Origin: Eupeodes corollae
Lineage: Eukaryota; Arthropoda; Insecta; Diptera; Syrphidae
Length of the DNA: 64,000 nucleotides
Direction of reading: 5' to 3'
Assembly (NCBI RefSeq): GCF_945859685.1
Contig: NC_079147.1
Coordinates: 213,593,578-213,657,577, forward strand
Both the position numbers and the translations under genes were made by a program. Positions 22,905 through 34,200 of this stretch are shown here, one piece after another. The notes beneath the pieces are model-generated. The model saw nothing but the letters and a program-made list of their open reading frames with translations. It ran no database searches and had not been told where the DNA came from. Within the stretch, counting starts at the first letter, position 1; the number at the start of each line of letters is the position of its first letter.

Positions 22905-23770
22905 CCCCAGGGATTACCATATGTCTTTCTTTTTGGCTTCGTTGTACTAAGCTTCATCTAAGCTTTCTTGTTCTATTTATAGCGTCTATATTTCCGGTTT
23001 CATAGCGAATATCCTCATTTCGTACCCTTTGACTTTGTCGTGTTCCGAATTTTCCTTTCCATTTTGGTCTGACGTATTCTTAGCTGGTGAAGTGTTTTGC
23101 AGTCAAGCTCATTGTTTAAAATCTGTAAGTGGGAATCGGTAGAACAGTCGAAGATATATTTTATTGTGTCTGCCTTTTGGTCTAATTTTAAAATATGTTT
23201 AAGGCTGCAAAATCGTTTCCAGCTATTAGTGATGCTACTTGTCCTAAATATATGTAATCTTCTATACGTACCCAATTTTTCCTTCGTCCAACGTTATATC
23301 GTCTTTTGTGTGATTTTTCATGACTTTAGTTTTCGATTTGTTTATTTGAAGTCCATAATTTTACACAAGGCAGTTAGTTTCGTCAACAGGTCTTGAATGT
23401 GTGTATTGCTTTTGTAGAAATAAGAACTATTTCGTCTGCAAATCTTAAATTATTAAGAACTTTTCTACATATCCGTGTTCGATATTTTGTCTTGAAGTTC
23501 ATTTTTTGGGAAATGTCTTTCAGGAATGAACTAAAAGAATTGGTGTAAGCGAATCTTCTTGTCTAACTCCTCTTGTTATATTAAATTTGGGTTTAATATT
23601 CTCTGTTTTGATTCGTGCAGTGTTATTTTTGTGTATGTTTCAAATAGTTTCTTCTATATTTGGGTTCATGTGTTGATTTTTCAGGGAGGACCATATTATT
23701 TTGTGTTCAACGGAGTCAAAAGCTTTATTAAAGTCAATAAATACATATAAAATAAACAAGCAGTCTAAAT
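22905..23770 (-). mobile_element. LINE family O, RT 3' segment
   Basis: Minus-strand translation gives a motif-A region (near 23735), 'LKNQHMNPNIEETI*NIH' near 23650-23700, and 'FNITRGVRQEDSLTPILF' near 23540-23600 (the GVRQGDxLSPxLF box). Further on is 'KFGYVRRLHIFRTSSITNSW' style thumb and C-terminal sequence (23015-23280). Motifs point to an RTE/BovB-like RT. The upstream part is found across two insertions at 25700-25912 and 27826-28400. Frames are broken. Confidence 0.65.
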
Positions 23771-23788
23771 TCATTGAATTTTTGTATA

Positions 23789-25690
23789 TTTTTTTTTTCA
23801 ATTCAATTAAATTTATTTTTCTTCTTCTTTTACAGTTATATGAAATAAAAATATAATAATTTAAAACAACTAAAAATTCAACAATAAGTAATAATATTTA
23901 CAATATAAACATTTTTTTAGTGTTTTTCACTTGAAAATAAGTAAGAAAAAGTAAAGGCACGACAAGTGTCGAAAGTACCAAAGAAATATTTAATTCAATA
24001 ATACAAAATAGTTATTTAATCAACAAGTGTGGGGTAGAATGTCGAGAAAATAATATCTTTTTTTTTTTTTTTTGTAAGTGGATGAAATGATTCAAATCAC
24101 TTTAAGTTTAAACCAATATTTTGATAATGTTAAAGACTGTATCAAAATCGAAGTTAAAAAGCCATTTTTTAATTTGTTTATTGAATAAATGAGTTGATCG
24201 AATACTACGTAATTCCGGGGGTAATGTATTGAATAGTATAGGTGCTACTGAGGAATAAAAGTTGAGAAATCTATGAGTATTGTGCACAGGAATGATAGCA
24301 AGATTCCTATCTCTACTCCGTAATGTGTAAGCTGGAGTATTGTGGCGTAGAAGATAACCACTTTGATACAGAAAAATTTGTAATACTTAATAAAAATAGA
24401 GGTGTTTCAGAGGGAGAATACAAGAGCTGACAAACAACGAAAAACTGTGTTCAAATTTCTTCTTCTTCCAGATGGTCCTTAAAATATGCTTTTGAGTAAC
24501 TAACAAAGGTTGTATATAGTTTTTGTAGGTACCACCCCAACATATTATTCCATATTGTATTTTTGATTAAACTATACCATAATAAATGGTCACCATAAGT
24601 TCCTTGCAACAAAGGTTTCTCAAGTGAAACATGACATAAGTGGTTGACAACAAGTATTTTTTTAAAGCTAAAGTGTACACTTTCCAATTAATTTTATTAT
24701 TAATTATCAGACCAAGATATTTATAGGCGCACTAAGCTACTTAGTGAGAATCTTCTACAGGCTATGCTGTGCTGAATAAGAAGTGGAGGATTCATATCTA
24801 AAGCAGTCAAATTGAAAAACATAACTCTTGTTTTTTTTACTGATAACAAGCTTATGAATGCCAAACCAATGTCTGAATAACTCCAAGTCCAAATTGATAT
24901 CCGAAATTAAATCTAACATTGAGGGACTAGAATAAACACAAGCTATGTCATCAGCTACTTTTCCTTTTATGTTAAGATTAAATACACTATTGATATAGAT
25001 AAGGAACAAAATTGGACCTAACACTGAACCATATGGAACTCCAAATTAATACTTCTGGTTTCGCTGAAATGACCACCTACCTTAACCTTTTGCTTCCTGT
25101 TTTTATGGTAGGAAGAAACCAATCTAGCATAAAACCTCTGAATCCAGCATTTTCTAATTTTCTCAATAATATGTCATTATCTACTGTATCAAATGCTTTC
25201 TTGATATCAATATATAGAGTAGCAGTGTACTTTTTCTGATCAATACTTTCGTAGATATGACAACAGTGTGCTAAAAGTGCATCTTCAGTTGAATTACCAG
25301 CTCTAAATCCATACTGATTTGAGCTGAAAAAAATTATTTTTTCAAGATAACTGACACACTTGATGACTTTTTCAAAAATTTTTGAGAATACTGGTAATAG
25401 GGATATAGGGCTATAATTATTTATACATTTTTTATCACCTTTCTTAAATATAGGAATTACTTCAGCTACTTTCAAACTTTGTGGGAATAAATGAGTTAAA
25501 ATGCCAACCACATTATGGCCAACTTTTTTGACAAAGTTGTTGGAATAACTATTTTACGTAGTAGAAAACGTAATATCCAAAGCTTGAATAACTTTATAGA
25601 CGTCAAACGAAGATATTGTGTTAAAGAAAAAAACTATTTGATTGAAAACTTTCATTAAAACAATTTTCTGGATAAGCTGATTCATTGTCC
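23789..25690 (-). mobile_element. LINE family K (CR1/jockey-like), inserted in LINE O
   Basis: Minus strand, 5' to 3': 'AEVIPIFKKGDKKCINNYSP' (25420-25475), 'SSNQYGFRAGNSTEDALLAH' (25265-25325), 'TLYIDIKKAFDTVDNDILLR' (25165-25225, motif A), 'MLGPILFLIYINSVFNLNIK' (24965-25024), then 'VADDIACVYSS' (motif C, near 24930). A C-terminal region follows with 'YGIICWGGTYKNYIQPLL' (near 24510-24560) and 'FNTLPPELRSI' near 24200-24230. The 3' untranslated part ends at the poly-T tract near 23789. The first RT part is open for 144 codons; later parts need frame changes. Endonuclease and ORF1 are missing (5' truncation). Confidence 0.8.
25077..25511 (-). pseudogene. RT fingers/palm of LINE family K
   Basis: 144-residue open segment containing RT motifs 0 to A: KKGD, NNYSPISLLPVFSKIFEKVI, NQYGFRAGNSTEDAL and 'YIDIKKAFDTVDNDIL' with the first catalytic aspartate. 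It ends by frameshift before the 'GVPQGSxLGP' block, which resumes at 25024 in another frame. This is a well preserved but incomplete polymerase. Confidence 0.8.
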
Positions 25691-25699
25691 GTAAGAGGT

Positions 25700-25912
25700 C
25701 TTGTTAAGAATCATTGTCTAAATTCAGGTTGTTTTCTTATTTGATTGTTATTACACTTTTCTCTGATGGGCCTGTTTTGCAGAATAAATTGTTAAATATT
25801 TTTGTTAAAATGTTGGAAAGGGAGCTTTTTCCATATATTAATACTTTTGATGATATTTCGTCATTTCCGGTTATCCTCACACTCAAATCGTCATTGCGAG
25901 CGTTTTCAATGT
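25700..25912 (-). mobile_element. LINE family O, middle segment between insertions
   Basis: Minus-strand sequence reads 'ENARNDDLSVRITGNDEISS', 'KVLIYGKSSLPTF' and, after a frame change, 'KIFNNLFCKTGPSEKSVI'. This corresponds to the stretch just before RT motif 1 (compare 'DxISxxxLKYG..L...LTxIFNxxL.TGxIPxxWxxSVI' of RTE/BovB-type LINEs). Its place between K and J explains the missing part of LINE O. Confidence 0.5.
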
Positions 25913-27825
25913 ACACAACTCTTCTTGGCTTCGTTATTCTGGCTAGTCAACACCGGCAGGAGGTTGAAGTCTTTGCTGAGCTAAAACCAAGACGTTGAAG
26001 ATCAATCCGCCAACAACCTAGACTTGTGTCCTACCTCTGACCCTAATAACTACACAATCAGTGTGATACGGCCTCTAGGCACATCAGATCATTGTATCGA
26101 ATCTGAAAAATTCTTATGCCTAAAAAATCTAGTTAAAGAAAAAACTCCTATGAGAATCGTTGGGCAATATGAGAAAGCCAACTGAGACGGTCTCAATGAA
26201 TTCTTCAGGAACTTTAACGTGACGCTTCCTCGATAGTGACGTTGATTCCAGCGCATATATGATTACAAATTTAATTTTTTGTGCAATGAAAATTTGTATC
26301 CCGAATAGGGTGAAATCTATGAAACCCAAAGAAAACTCATGGTTTGATTCGAGCTGTAAAGAACTTATTAGGTTCAATGATGTAACCGGAATAAGTTCAA
26401 AAAAACTATAAGGACCTGTAATGGTCATATTAAAACAAAATTTTTGCATGATCAGAATTTAAGGCAAGAAATACTACAATGTCCCAAAGGTAGTAAACAT
26501 TTCTGGTCGTTTGTAAAAAACGTACGAAACACCACGTCATCCTTGGTTCCAACGCTTGTCCACAACGACACTTTCTATGTAAGCTCAACTGATAAATCCA
26601 ATTTGCTTGCAGCACCGTTTGCTGTTCATTCGACGCTACCAGATCGTGTCATGAGGCGATTCTCCTCTCCCTCCAACTATCCTCCAATAGCACTCACGTC
26701 CCTTCTTTCCAAGGTCATGGAAACGCTGATAAATTATCAGCTATATAAATATCTTGAAGAACAGAAGCTTTTTAATGACCGGCAGTATGGCTTTCGTAGC
26801 AATAAGTCCACTGGTAATCTCATGGTTTATCTCACCGAACAGTGGAACAAATTTTTACATCGTTTTGAAGAAAATAAGATTATTGCACTAGATATTTCAC
26901 AAGCACTTGATAGAGTTTAGCACCAAGCTTTTTATCGAAAATAAATGTTTTTGGTATTCATGAATCTCTTCTTCTTTGGATTAAAAATTACCTTTCTAAC
27001 CTTTCAATACAAGTTTTATTGGATGGTTTCAAGTCTAGAATTCATAAAATAAATGCTGGTGTCCCCCAGGGCTCCGTTTTGTCTCCGACTCTATTTATAA
27101 ATGATCTTTTGTTTGCCACTTCTAATCCATTAAACTGTTTCGCTGACGACAGTACCCTCAGATTTTTGTATTCGTTTCTAGATTCACATCCGTGTCCTTC
27201 GGATGTGGAACTTAAACGGCAGCGTATGATAAGCTCATTAATTATGATCTTGACAGCATTGTTCAATGGGGAATCAAAATCCGTATAGAATTTAATGCTT
27301 CGAAAACTCAATGCTGTCTCCTGTCGTTTAATTGTGACACACCTGCGATGCATCTATCTATGAGTGGCACTTGCATCCAAGAAACTAATGAACTGTCATT
27401 ACTCGGTATGTGTATTACAGATCACCTTTTATGGAATGATCACATATTTTTGTCTCATGCAATGTGTCATGCCTTCCGTCGTTTTATCGATATTTTTACA
27501 AAAAATGTTCTGTCGAATTAGCCAGTTGCATTCCACCCCTTAAAATACTCAGCCGTAATACTCGCACTCCCAGGAATGCTCATCAGTTTACCCTTGAGCT
27601 CAATTTCGGGCATACAGTCAAGTATAGAGATTCTTTCTTAAATCGCACATCTAGAATGTGGAATGCTTTGGCCAACTCTGTTTTTCCCTCCCATTTTGAT
27701 GTTCAGGACTTTAAGACCAATGTGCACCGGTATCTTTTCTTTAATCCTTCCCTATTTTCCTAAAGCTCGCAATGTGCTTAAATATAAGCCTGAAAATTAT
27801 ATAAAAAACAAAAATTGAATACAGG
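25913..27825 (+). mobile_element. LINE family J, plus-strand copy inserted in LINE O
   Basis: 5'-truncated. The end of the endonuclease is visible at about 26030-26095 ('SVIRPLGTSDHC', the SDH motif), then a linker. RT follows at 26444-26920: 'SNYPPIALTSLLSKVMETLI', 'NDRQYGFRSNKSTGNLMVYL' and 'KIIALDISQALDRV' (motif A). From 27019 comes 'LDGFKSRIHKINAGVPQGSV', 'LSPTLFINDLLFATSN' and 'NCFADDSTL' (motif C, both aspartates kept). The thumb and C-terminal region runs to 27763 ('RDSFLNRTSRMWNALANSVF'). A short AT tail ends near 27822. Frameshifts separate these blocks. It is the best reference copy of J in the window. Confidence 0.82.
26444..26920 (+). pseudogene. RT N-terminal half of LINE family J
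   Basis: 158 residues, beginning with linker sequence 'FWSFVKNVRNTTSSLVPTLV' and running through 'SNYPPIALTSLLSKVMETLI' and 'YGFRSNKSTGNLMVYL' to motif A 'KIIALDISQALDRV', where a stop interrupts it. The short stretch 'METLI...YGFRS..STG' is the one that is tandemly amplified in the copy at 35.7-37.1 kb. Confidence 0.82.
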
Positions 27826-28400
27826 GGTGTATGTCGTTATTGAATCTATGCTGTCTATTGTTTCTTCTTCTGACATAATTTCGGCTGAAGTAAACAGTTT
27901 TAAAAAAAATTGAGTTGCGTTATCACTGATGTCTTTTCGGTTTGTTATAATAGCTGTGTTTGGGTCCTTAATACTCCATTTTTGTTTTTTATTTAAAACT
28001 TTTTACGTTTTTTTAATTGATTTTGTATACGAACATCTTTCGTTATTTCATATCGGTTATATCTAATTTTCTTGTTTAAGTAGTTGTGGGGTTTAAGGTT
28101 TTTATCTTCTTAAAATAACAGCTTTGGTTTCGTCGGAAGTTTTTGTGTTTATTATTGAGATTTTTGCTGTAGTCTGTATAATATTTTCTAGATTGTCATA
28201 TTCATATCGTGTTTGGCTGTTCTTAAAGCTGATTGATCTTTGTCTTTATATTTTGGTTATTAATAATTATTTTTTGGTAAGAAAATACTTTAGGGATAAA
28301 ACAGATTTGTCGATTTCTTCATAAAATTTTATGGTCAACTTTTATATTAATTTTTACTAGTCTGTGATCGCTGTCAAAATGTAAATTTTTTTAAGATCTC
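27826..28400 (-). mobile_element. LINE family O, endonuclease end and linker
   Basis: The minus strand shows 'FDSDHRLVKINIKVDHKI' near 28315-28370 (the SDHRLV end of an AP endonuclease). A lysine-rich linker follows, with 'KNGVLRTQTQLL' and, towards 27830, sequence reading into 'TIDSIDSITTY'. It continues across the J insertion into the segment at 25700-25912. All frames are degraded. Confidence 0.5.
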
Positions 28401-28869
28401 TGCACCTTTTTTTTGGCAATGCCAGTGATACCAAATATAAAATTTAAGTTAAAAGTGAGTTATATTAGTGAGTACAGCGTTCTATTTATTACTACTTGCA
28501 TTACTGCACTAACTAAATGTTACCAAAAACCGCTGATAGTATTACAAAAGATAAGTCTACAACTTCCTTTCAAAGTGCCTTCGAATGATTTTCATTTTGC
28601 AAAATTTTCCATTTAAGTTTTTTTTTGTGTGCCAAACAATAGAAATTCACTAAGCGAAATTTGTGTCCCCCACAAGATCATTACACGGCCAACTTCGGAT
28701 CCAAGAATGGTTATTGCTATATGTTGTTACACTGTTAGACTGAAAGCTGCCGCCAGCTATTGGTACAAAGAAAAAAACAAGTTAAACAATCATTCGACTC
28801 GCTATGTATATAAAAACCACAATCCAGCCCATATCAGCTGAAACAATAATAATTTGAAATTCCTTGCGG

Positions 28870-29570
28870 CAGATATCCATCCATCTACCGATTTAACCGT
28901 CTTCTTCTTGGTTTAAGTTTCTCATCTCCTCTGGATTTCTATATAGTTGTTGTATCTAAACCTTTTTATTGTATTTCTAGCCTTTGTAGTGTGGTAAAGT
29001 CGTCAGAGAGACAAGACAAAAAATACCCATTTTACCCACGTTCGTACCTAACCTCTTCGACTCGTACCCACTATGAAGATAGTGGCGGCGCGTGGTGGCG
29101 AAGGTGGTGGCAGAAAAGCCTGTGTGGCACAAAACTCCCAATTGAATTCGCATTCCCTACGTAATAAAATAATATCTATACGTCAGGGAGTATGGAAAAA
29201 GAAGACTTCTAGCTGCTGCTGTACCTACTTGTATTGTGTGTATAGTTACAAGATCTTCCAAACCCAAAGAGAGGTTGAACTTACAGTTCGTATCTTTAAG
29301 CTAAACTCTGAGCTAAGCTGACTGTGGTCGGATGCATTTAGATGTAGAAGGAATCACATACAGTGGTTAAAACAGTGGTTGATTTTCTAAAATGAGTTAA
29401 TACTCGTATATTGGAAACAAAACTGCTAGGATCCTGATTGACTGTTTTGTCCAGGATTTGGAACTTGAGGAAAGAAGTAGCCCGTTTTTGCTTGATTTCT
29501 TTTGTACGAAGGGGTGATGTTCTAAGAGTTCTACAGTTAATAAAAAGTTGCAATGGATCGAACGATCCTC
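28870..29570. other. unassigned DNA with a GC-rich patch
   Basis: 29060-29120 is GC-rich ('gtggcggcgcgtggtggcga'). An 82-codon plus-strand frame starts at 29073 with a glycine-rich segment, but it matches nothing known to me and has no clear splice sites. Confidence 0.25.
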
Positions 29571-29589
29571 GGTACATAAGATTGTCCAA

Positions 29590-29795
29590 TTCGTAAGAAC
29601 TTCATGAGCAAGAGCAACCCTGCGTTCAAAAAGATGGCTCGCAACTGCACATCTTAAGTTTAATTTTACGTCAACCTTTCCAGTATTGCGCGAAACTAAA
29701 ATATAAATTTCTAATTTCAATCTTCGTTAAAACTTCCCTGCGATATTTTTGAACGCAGGGTCTTGATCATGGAGTTCTTACGAAATCTGAGTTCA
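29590..29795. repeat. imperfect inverted repeat, ~40-bp arms
   Basis: The left arm 29591-29632 ('tcgtaagaacttcatgagca' ... 'ccctgcgttcaaaaa') is the reverse complement of the right arm 29746-29785 ('tttttgaacgcaggg' ... 'catggagttcttacga'). The inner 15 bp are perfect (29618-29632 against 29746-29760). The outer part has a few mismatches and a small gap. The spacer is about 110 bp. It could be a foldback or MITE remnant, or two inverted copies of an exon. Confidence 0.7.
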
Positions 29796-30084
29796 CAACA
29801 GATCAGAGCTTTCTTATTACTGTGTACTGTGCATAGGTTCTTCCCATCTTCAATCTCTGTTCTTATCCGGCCTTGAAAGGTTCCACAGTGCTTTTCCTTC
29901 ATACACACTCATCGAATCACTGGCTGGACATATGAAAAGATGGATGGATGTGATCAATTCAGATACAAAAGTAGCCTTTAGCTCTGGACAGGGTCCAAGA
30001 CATGCCAATCTCATGCGTTTATAGAATAAAAATCCTGAACCCTTTATAATAAAACTCCCCATCATATGGCTATTACAATCGACT

Positions 30085-30150
30085 GTGACCGAACGACCGA
30101 TGCATAGATCGAGCGAACGACCGATGGATAGATCGAGCGATCGACCAAAA
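30085..30150. repeat. two tandem ~30-bp repeats
   Basis: 'cgaccgatgcatagatcgag' with following 'cgaa' is repeated as 'cgaccgatggatagatcgag' with 'cgat'. They lie back to back near 30093-30145 and are rich in CGA/GATC steps. No function is evident. Confidence 0.6.
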
Positions 30151-30795
30151 GCATCTTTTTGTATACCTTTTCTACATATTACGAGTATGTTGGATTTTAC
30201 AGGAGTCAGAACTTGAAGAACTTACAGTGCCACAGTTGATCGACGTTGATCAAATTAGTTTCCCTTAGATCGCGTTTATGGAAAGTTCTACCAACATTTC
30301 GTTCTCTGATGTACTGTGTGTTAGTTGTGATGCCCATGAGTGATCTCTCGACGGCAGGCAAATCATCAATACATCTCTTTTCCTCCAGTGCATAGTCATA
30401 CACATATACGTAAAAAAACAATTGTCTGACAATTCACGGGTATCTTTGTTTTCTCGAGTCCGTTTAATTCATTGTCAAGTGTAGTTGTCACACTCTCTTC
30501 ATCAAGTGATACCCGTTGTCCTCATAGTCGCGTCCATTCTATCGCTGCGCCGCCGGCAGTGCCAGTCGCCATCAATTGATGGTTGACGAAAGAAATTTAA
30601 ATTTACGAACCCTACTTTATACTTCCTCGAAATCTTGTGCCAATATTGTCAACATTACCCATCAAGTTGTCATCGCGAGTGCGTTCGTAGAGTATGTGAT
30701 GGTTGACTGACGTTTGATGGTAGTGCGTGTGTTTGTTTATTTAACAAGATGATGTCGTGTTTTATGGAATCTTCCATTAATTGGAATCCTTCTTT

Positions 30796-31065
30796 TTACA
30801 CCATGGGTGCCAAGTTAAGGTCTTCCTTACAAGATTGTGTTGTTTCCGCATCTTGATCGAGCTTCGAGTGTATCACCATCGGAGCAAGTGTAAGCAAAAC
30901 CAACAAAAAAATTAATTGCAAACGAACGATAGTGTTAACTTTGATTGATTCGATTTCAATCTGGAATGGATTGCATGCTGTTGGAGGATTGATCCAACCC
31001 AACATAACGTGTGCAATATCAAAGGGTTTCGGACCGATTCGCTGCATAAAACAAGACTTCATCAT
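30796..31065 (-). CDS. candidate secreted-protein exon (unassigned)
   Basis: An 89-codon minus-strand frame has a hydrophobic stretch 'LQLIFLLVLLTLAPMVIHS' followed by polar 'KLDQDAETTQSCKED', the look of a signal peptide with its cleavage region. A possible donor ('CTT|GTAAGG') lies at about 30828-30829, which would end the exon after 'ETTQS'. The N-terminal part before the hydrophobic stretch is long for a signal peptide if the first ATG is used; a start at the internal ATG ('MLGWINPPTACNPF') still gives about 45 residues. I know no matching protein and a chance frame is possible. Confidence 0.25.
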   Translation of the reverse strand: MMKSCFMQRIGPKPFDIAHVMLGWINPPTACNPFQIEIESIKVNTIVRLQLIFLLVLLTLAPMVIHSKLDQDAETTQSCKEDLNLAPMV

Positions 31066-31146
31066 TTCTTCGTCTTCTTCGACTCCAAAGTCGTCGCTGA
31101 TCTATGTAGTTGTGTTACTTGTCTTCAGTTTTTGTTTCTTCTCCAG

Positions 31147-31177
31147 ATCATGATCAAGATGATGATGATGCATGATG
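31147..31177 (+). other. possible 31-nt microexon
   Basis: A textbook acceptor ('cagtttttgtttcttctccag', ending 31146) is followed after 31 nt by a textbook donor ('ATG|GTAAGTCTTTTG', GT at 31178-31179). One frame is open (IMIKMMMMHDG). Such a pair can arise by chance in pyrimidine-rich intronic DNA. Confidence 0.3.
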
Positions 31178-31399
31178 GTAAGTCTTTTGTTTTTCCCCCA
31201 TTTCTTGTTTTATTAAATTTCTTTTAATTGTGCGATCTGCTCATCTGCTCTTTGCACAAATACACAAGATTGATTGGAAGAGATTGAGGAAGTCTTATTT
31301 TGCTCCTGGGATCAGCAGAAAAAGAAGCTAAAGCAAACCACAGCAGCAGCAGCTAAAGCTATAGCCGCAAAGGCAGAAGAGGAGATGTTGTGTCAATTA

Positions 31400-33530
31400 A
31401 TGATATCTGTTTCTAGGATGTTCAAGGAAATATAAATGGTCATTGGTAAAGCTGGTTTTATGGGCCGGCTGGACATAAAAAGGATGGAATAACATAATAG
31501 CGACGTCTTACGCTGAGTGATAAAAAATGTTTTTATTTTTTTATTGATTTGAATTAAATTAAAACCTTTATAAGGATTAACCTTATAGGTTCTGGTTCGT
31601 CATCGTCGTTTTCTTCGCTTCGCCTATAGCAGCTTCATAAAATCATTGACTTTAAGGAAACAGAATACATTGATTTTTATTACAAATATAGACAGACGTA
31701 TTTGTCAGCATTAAAATAGTTAGAACAATAATGGGCATTCCACAAAACTGTGATAGATATGTACTCCGACCCTATCCGGTTATTTCAAGCTGGAATTTTG
31801 CTTAAACCTTTTTTAGCTTGGCTTAAGGAATATTCCAGATAGACAAAGTTGAAATGTGCTCCTTTCGTAATCCTATGAAAAATGTCAAATTTTTTAATTT
31901 TTAAAATGAAATTTGGGATCTTCGGGTTTCGAGTAAAAGTGGAATTTTTCGATTTTGACATTTTTTCAAGAAATAGTGTCGACTGAAAGGAATGTTCATT
32001 GGAGCACATTTCAATTATGTCTAATATTTGAAAATAGGTATTCAAGCTTCACTGACAAAGTTATTTGTTCATACGTTACGTTAATGGCGGCAACTCTATT
32101 TTGTTTGTTATGGGAGCTTGTTTTCCCTATGGATATTAGCCGAGTATAACTTTTCCCAGAATAAATGGGTATAGGGCTATATGACAAAGCAAAATGCTTT
32201 AATAATTTATCTTTTTAATCCTAACGTGCACGATTCCTGTACAATAAGCCTGCTGCGTGCTGCCCTGTGTTAGGATATTTTAAATAATATAAAATTAGCA
32301 TACAAGATGCGAGTAATTTTAAAATAAATCTATAAAGCTCTACGATGGCTCTAAGAGACTACACAGTCTAGCCCAACATCCATCAATTCGTCATAAAGCG
32401 AAAATCAATTTGCATATTCACCGATAAACCGTCAACATACATATGTAAGCACTTATCGATACAGCTTGGCGGTGTTTGCAGCTAAAATTGCATAACAAAT
32501 GACGAAACGTTATATTTTCAACAACTTCTACCTCTACTTCTACTTTGACTCTACTTCGACTTCGACTTCTACCCACCCATCTATCTATCTATCAGACGAC
32601 AGGTTTTCCAGCAGCGAGCTGATCTCCCACGGGGATAGACTTTGTGGTACATTATATAAAGAAGTTTCCCGCTGGTTTAATTTTATGCTCGTACACGGTC
32701 CAACATTTACACATTCGCCTCTCTAGATTATATTGACATTGAAGTTTCGCACTCCAAGCCTCCTGCTATCGGATACGGAACCTGATTGGGGGTCTTGGTG
32801 ATTTTATAAGAACCAAAATTACATAAGCAAAAACAAAAGAAAAGTAGTCTCAATCTCTAGAACGACCTCAGTACTATTCATCGACTTGATGGCTACTGTA
32901 TGCCTATGTATGTGCCTAGTCTAACCTAACTTAACCTAGCTTTCGGTCAGGTTCCGTTTTTTGGTTTTTTTATCTGAGTCCGAAACAGGTGAAACGATTC
33001 ATTAATGTCACGATCCAGCCGACCGTAGCTAATTCCGTGACAGGAGGTAAAAGGCAGAAGGTAGGTGACTGTTGTTACTCTCGACTAAGCTAAGGATGAT
33101 GCGCCGCCGTTGTTGCAAAGCAATCTTAGAACTCAGAGTCTGACAAGGTAACCAGGTTGTGTTTAATTTTTTCGCCACACTCACAGGTAATAAAAGCAAA
33201 ACTTATCTGTAAGATTCTCGCTATCACCACCGCTCGCACTGTTTCGATTGCATAACGGTGATTTTTATTTTAAGATGGAAATGTTGCTGCCATTTCGTCT
33301 ACATGTTGCTTTATCTGGGCGATGTATATGTTGCATGTTCCATGTTCAATGCTTTTTGTTCTGTTTTATGTTGATTTTGATTTAATTTTTGGTGAAGACT
33401 AGGTGGAATTTCCGGGTTTGACAATTTGACGCCAAAGTGACAAATTGTCACCCTATAACCACACACCAATCGTAATTCCAAGCCTACTTGCCTCATGTGT
33501 ATGTGTCTTATTTTTCTTATGGACACATGT
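31400..33530. other. unassigned intergenic or intronic DNA
   Basis: No element or frame recognised. There is a 'ctatctatctatc' microsatellite at 32579-32592 preceded by a (ctacttc/gactt)n pyrimidine-rich run at 32525-32575. Confidence 0.35.
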
Positions 33531-33537
33531 TACCAGA

Positions 33538-33679
33538 TCAAGTTTTGTTGAAAATAAAAAATCACTATCTACAAATTCAATTCTAGATAAGTGGCATTCT
33601 ACTTCTGGGTCCAGCTGCGCGACGCGACGTGACGCGAAGCGACGCTACGCTAAGCTACGCGACACATACAGGCCATTCA
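33538..33679 (+). other. possible exon with strong donor and GACGC-type repeats
   Basis: 'CATTCAG|GTAAAGTGCG' at 33680 is a good donor. Upstream, after a possible acceptor ('acatgttaccag', 33537), one frame is open through 'SILDKWHSTSGSSCATRRDA' and 'KRRYAKLRDTYRPF'. The arginine-rich end comes from a run of degenerate 'gcgacgcgacgtgacgcgaa' repeats (about 33617-33662), so the frame may be accidental. It could be a 5' untranslated exon. Confidence 0.25.
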
Positions 33680-33719
33680 GGTAAAGTGCGTTAGCATTCG
33701 GGTTCGCTTGGACTGGAAG

Positions 33720-34200
33720 ACTAACACGACGACGAAGAAGAAGACAACGACGACATGGACTGGACATGGTCGTTTGGAAGACGACGACGACGAACGACTA
33801 CGACCGAGCGACGCGATGATAAGAAGAGACTCCACTCGGGGCAAAAAGCTATAGAATTAGATGTGTCTTCTCCTTTCCAGCAGCGCGAGAGCATCGATTA
33901 TTATCTCCTGGTTGAAGCTGCTTGGTGGCATTCTTTTGTCGTCGCTCGTATAGTCGTTGTTCACTGTTCAGTCGTCTTCCAGATTTATATCCTTATATCT
34001 TGGAAGAGAAAAGGGAAGAGGCTTACACATCCAGACACATATCCCAGAGATTGAAATCGAGATGGTTTTCAGGCCTTATTAGTCCAAGTCGAGCGAGTAA
34101 ACAGTTGCATGTGGAATGGAATTTGCTTTTTAAATATTTTCTTCTTCTGCGTCGCGGTCGTCTGTTTGTTTCTGTTTCTTCTGTTTGATGACGGCAAGTT
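33720..34200. repeat. CGA/GAA-rich low-complexity island
   Basis: 'cacgacgacgaagaagaaga' and 'gaagacgacgacgacgaacg' runs at 33727-33805 make several frames open on the plus strand (33755-34054, 33922-34188). The encoded R/T-rich peptides look like simple-repeat artefacts. Confidence 0.4.

Noticed and set aside
33755..34188. Arg/Thr-rich frames on the plus strand
   Set aside because: They follow directly from CGA/GAA simple repeats.
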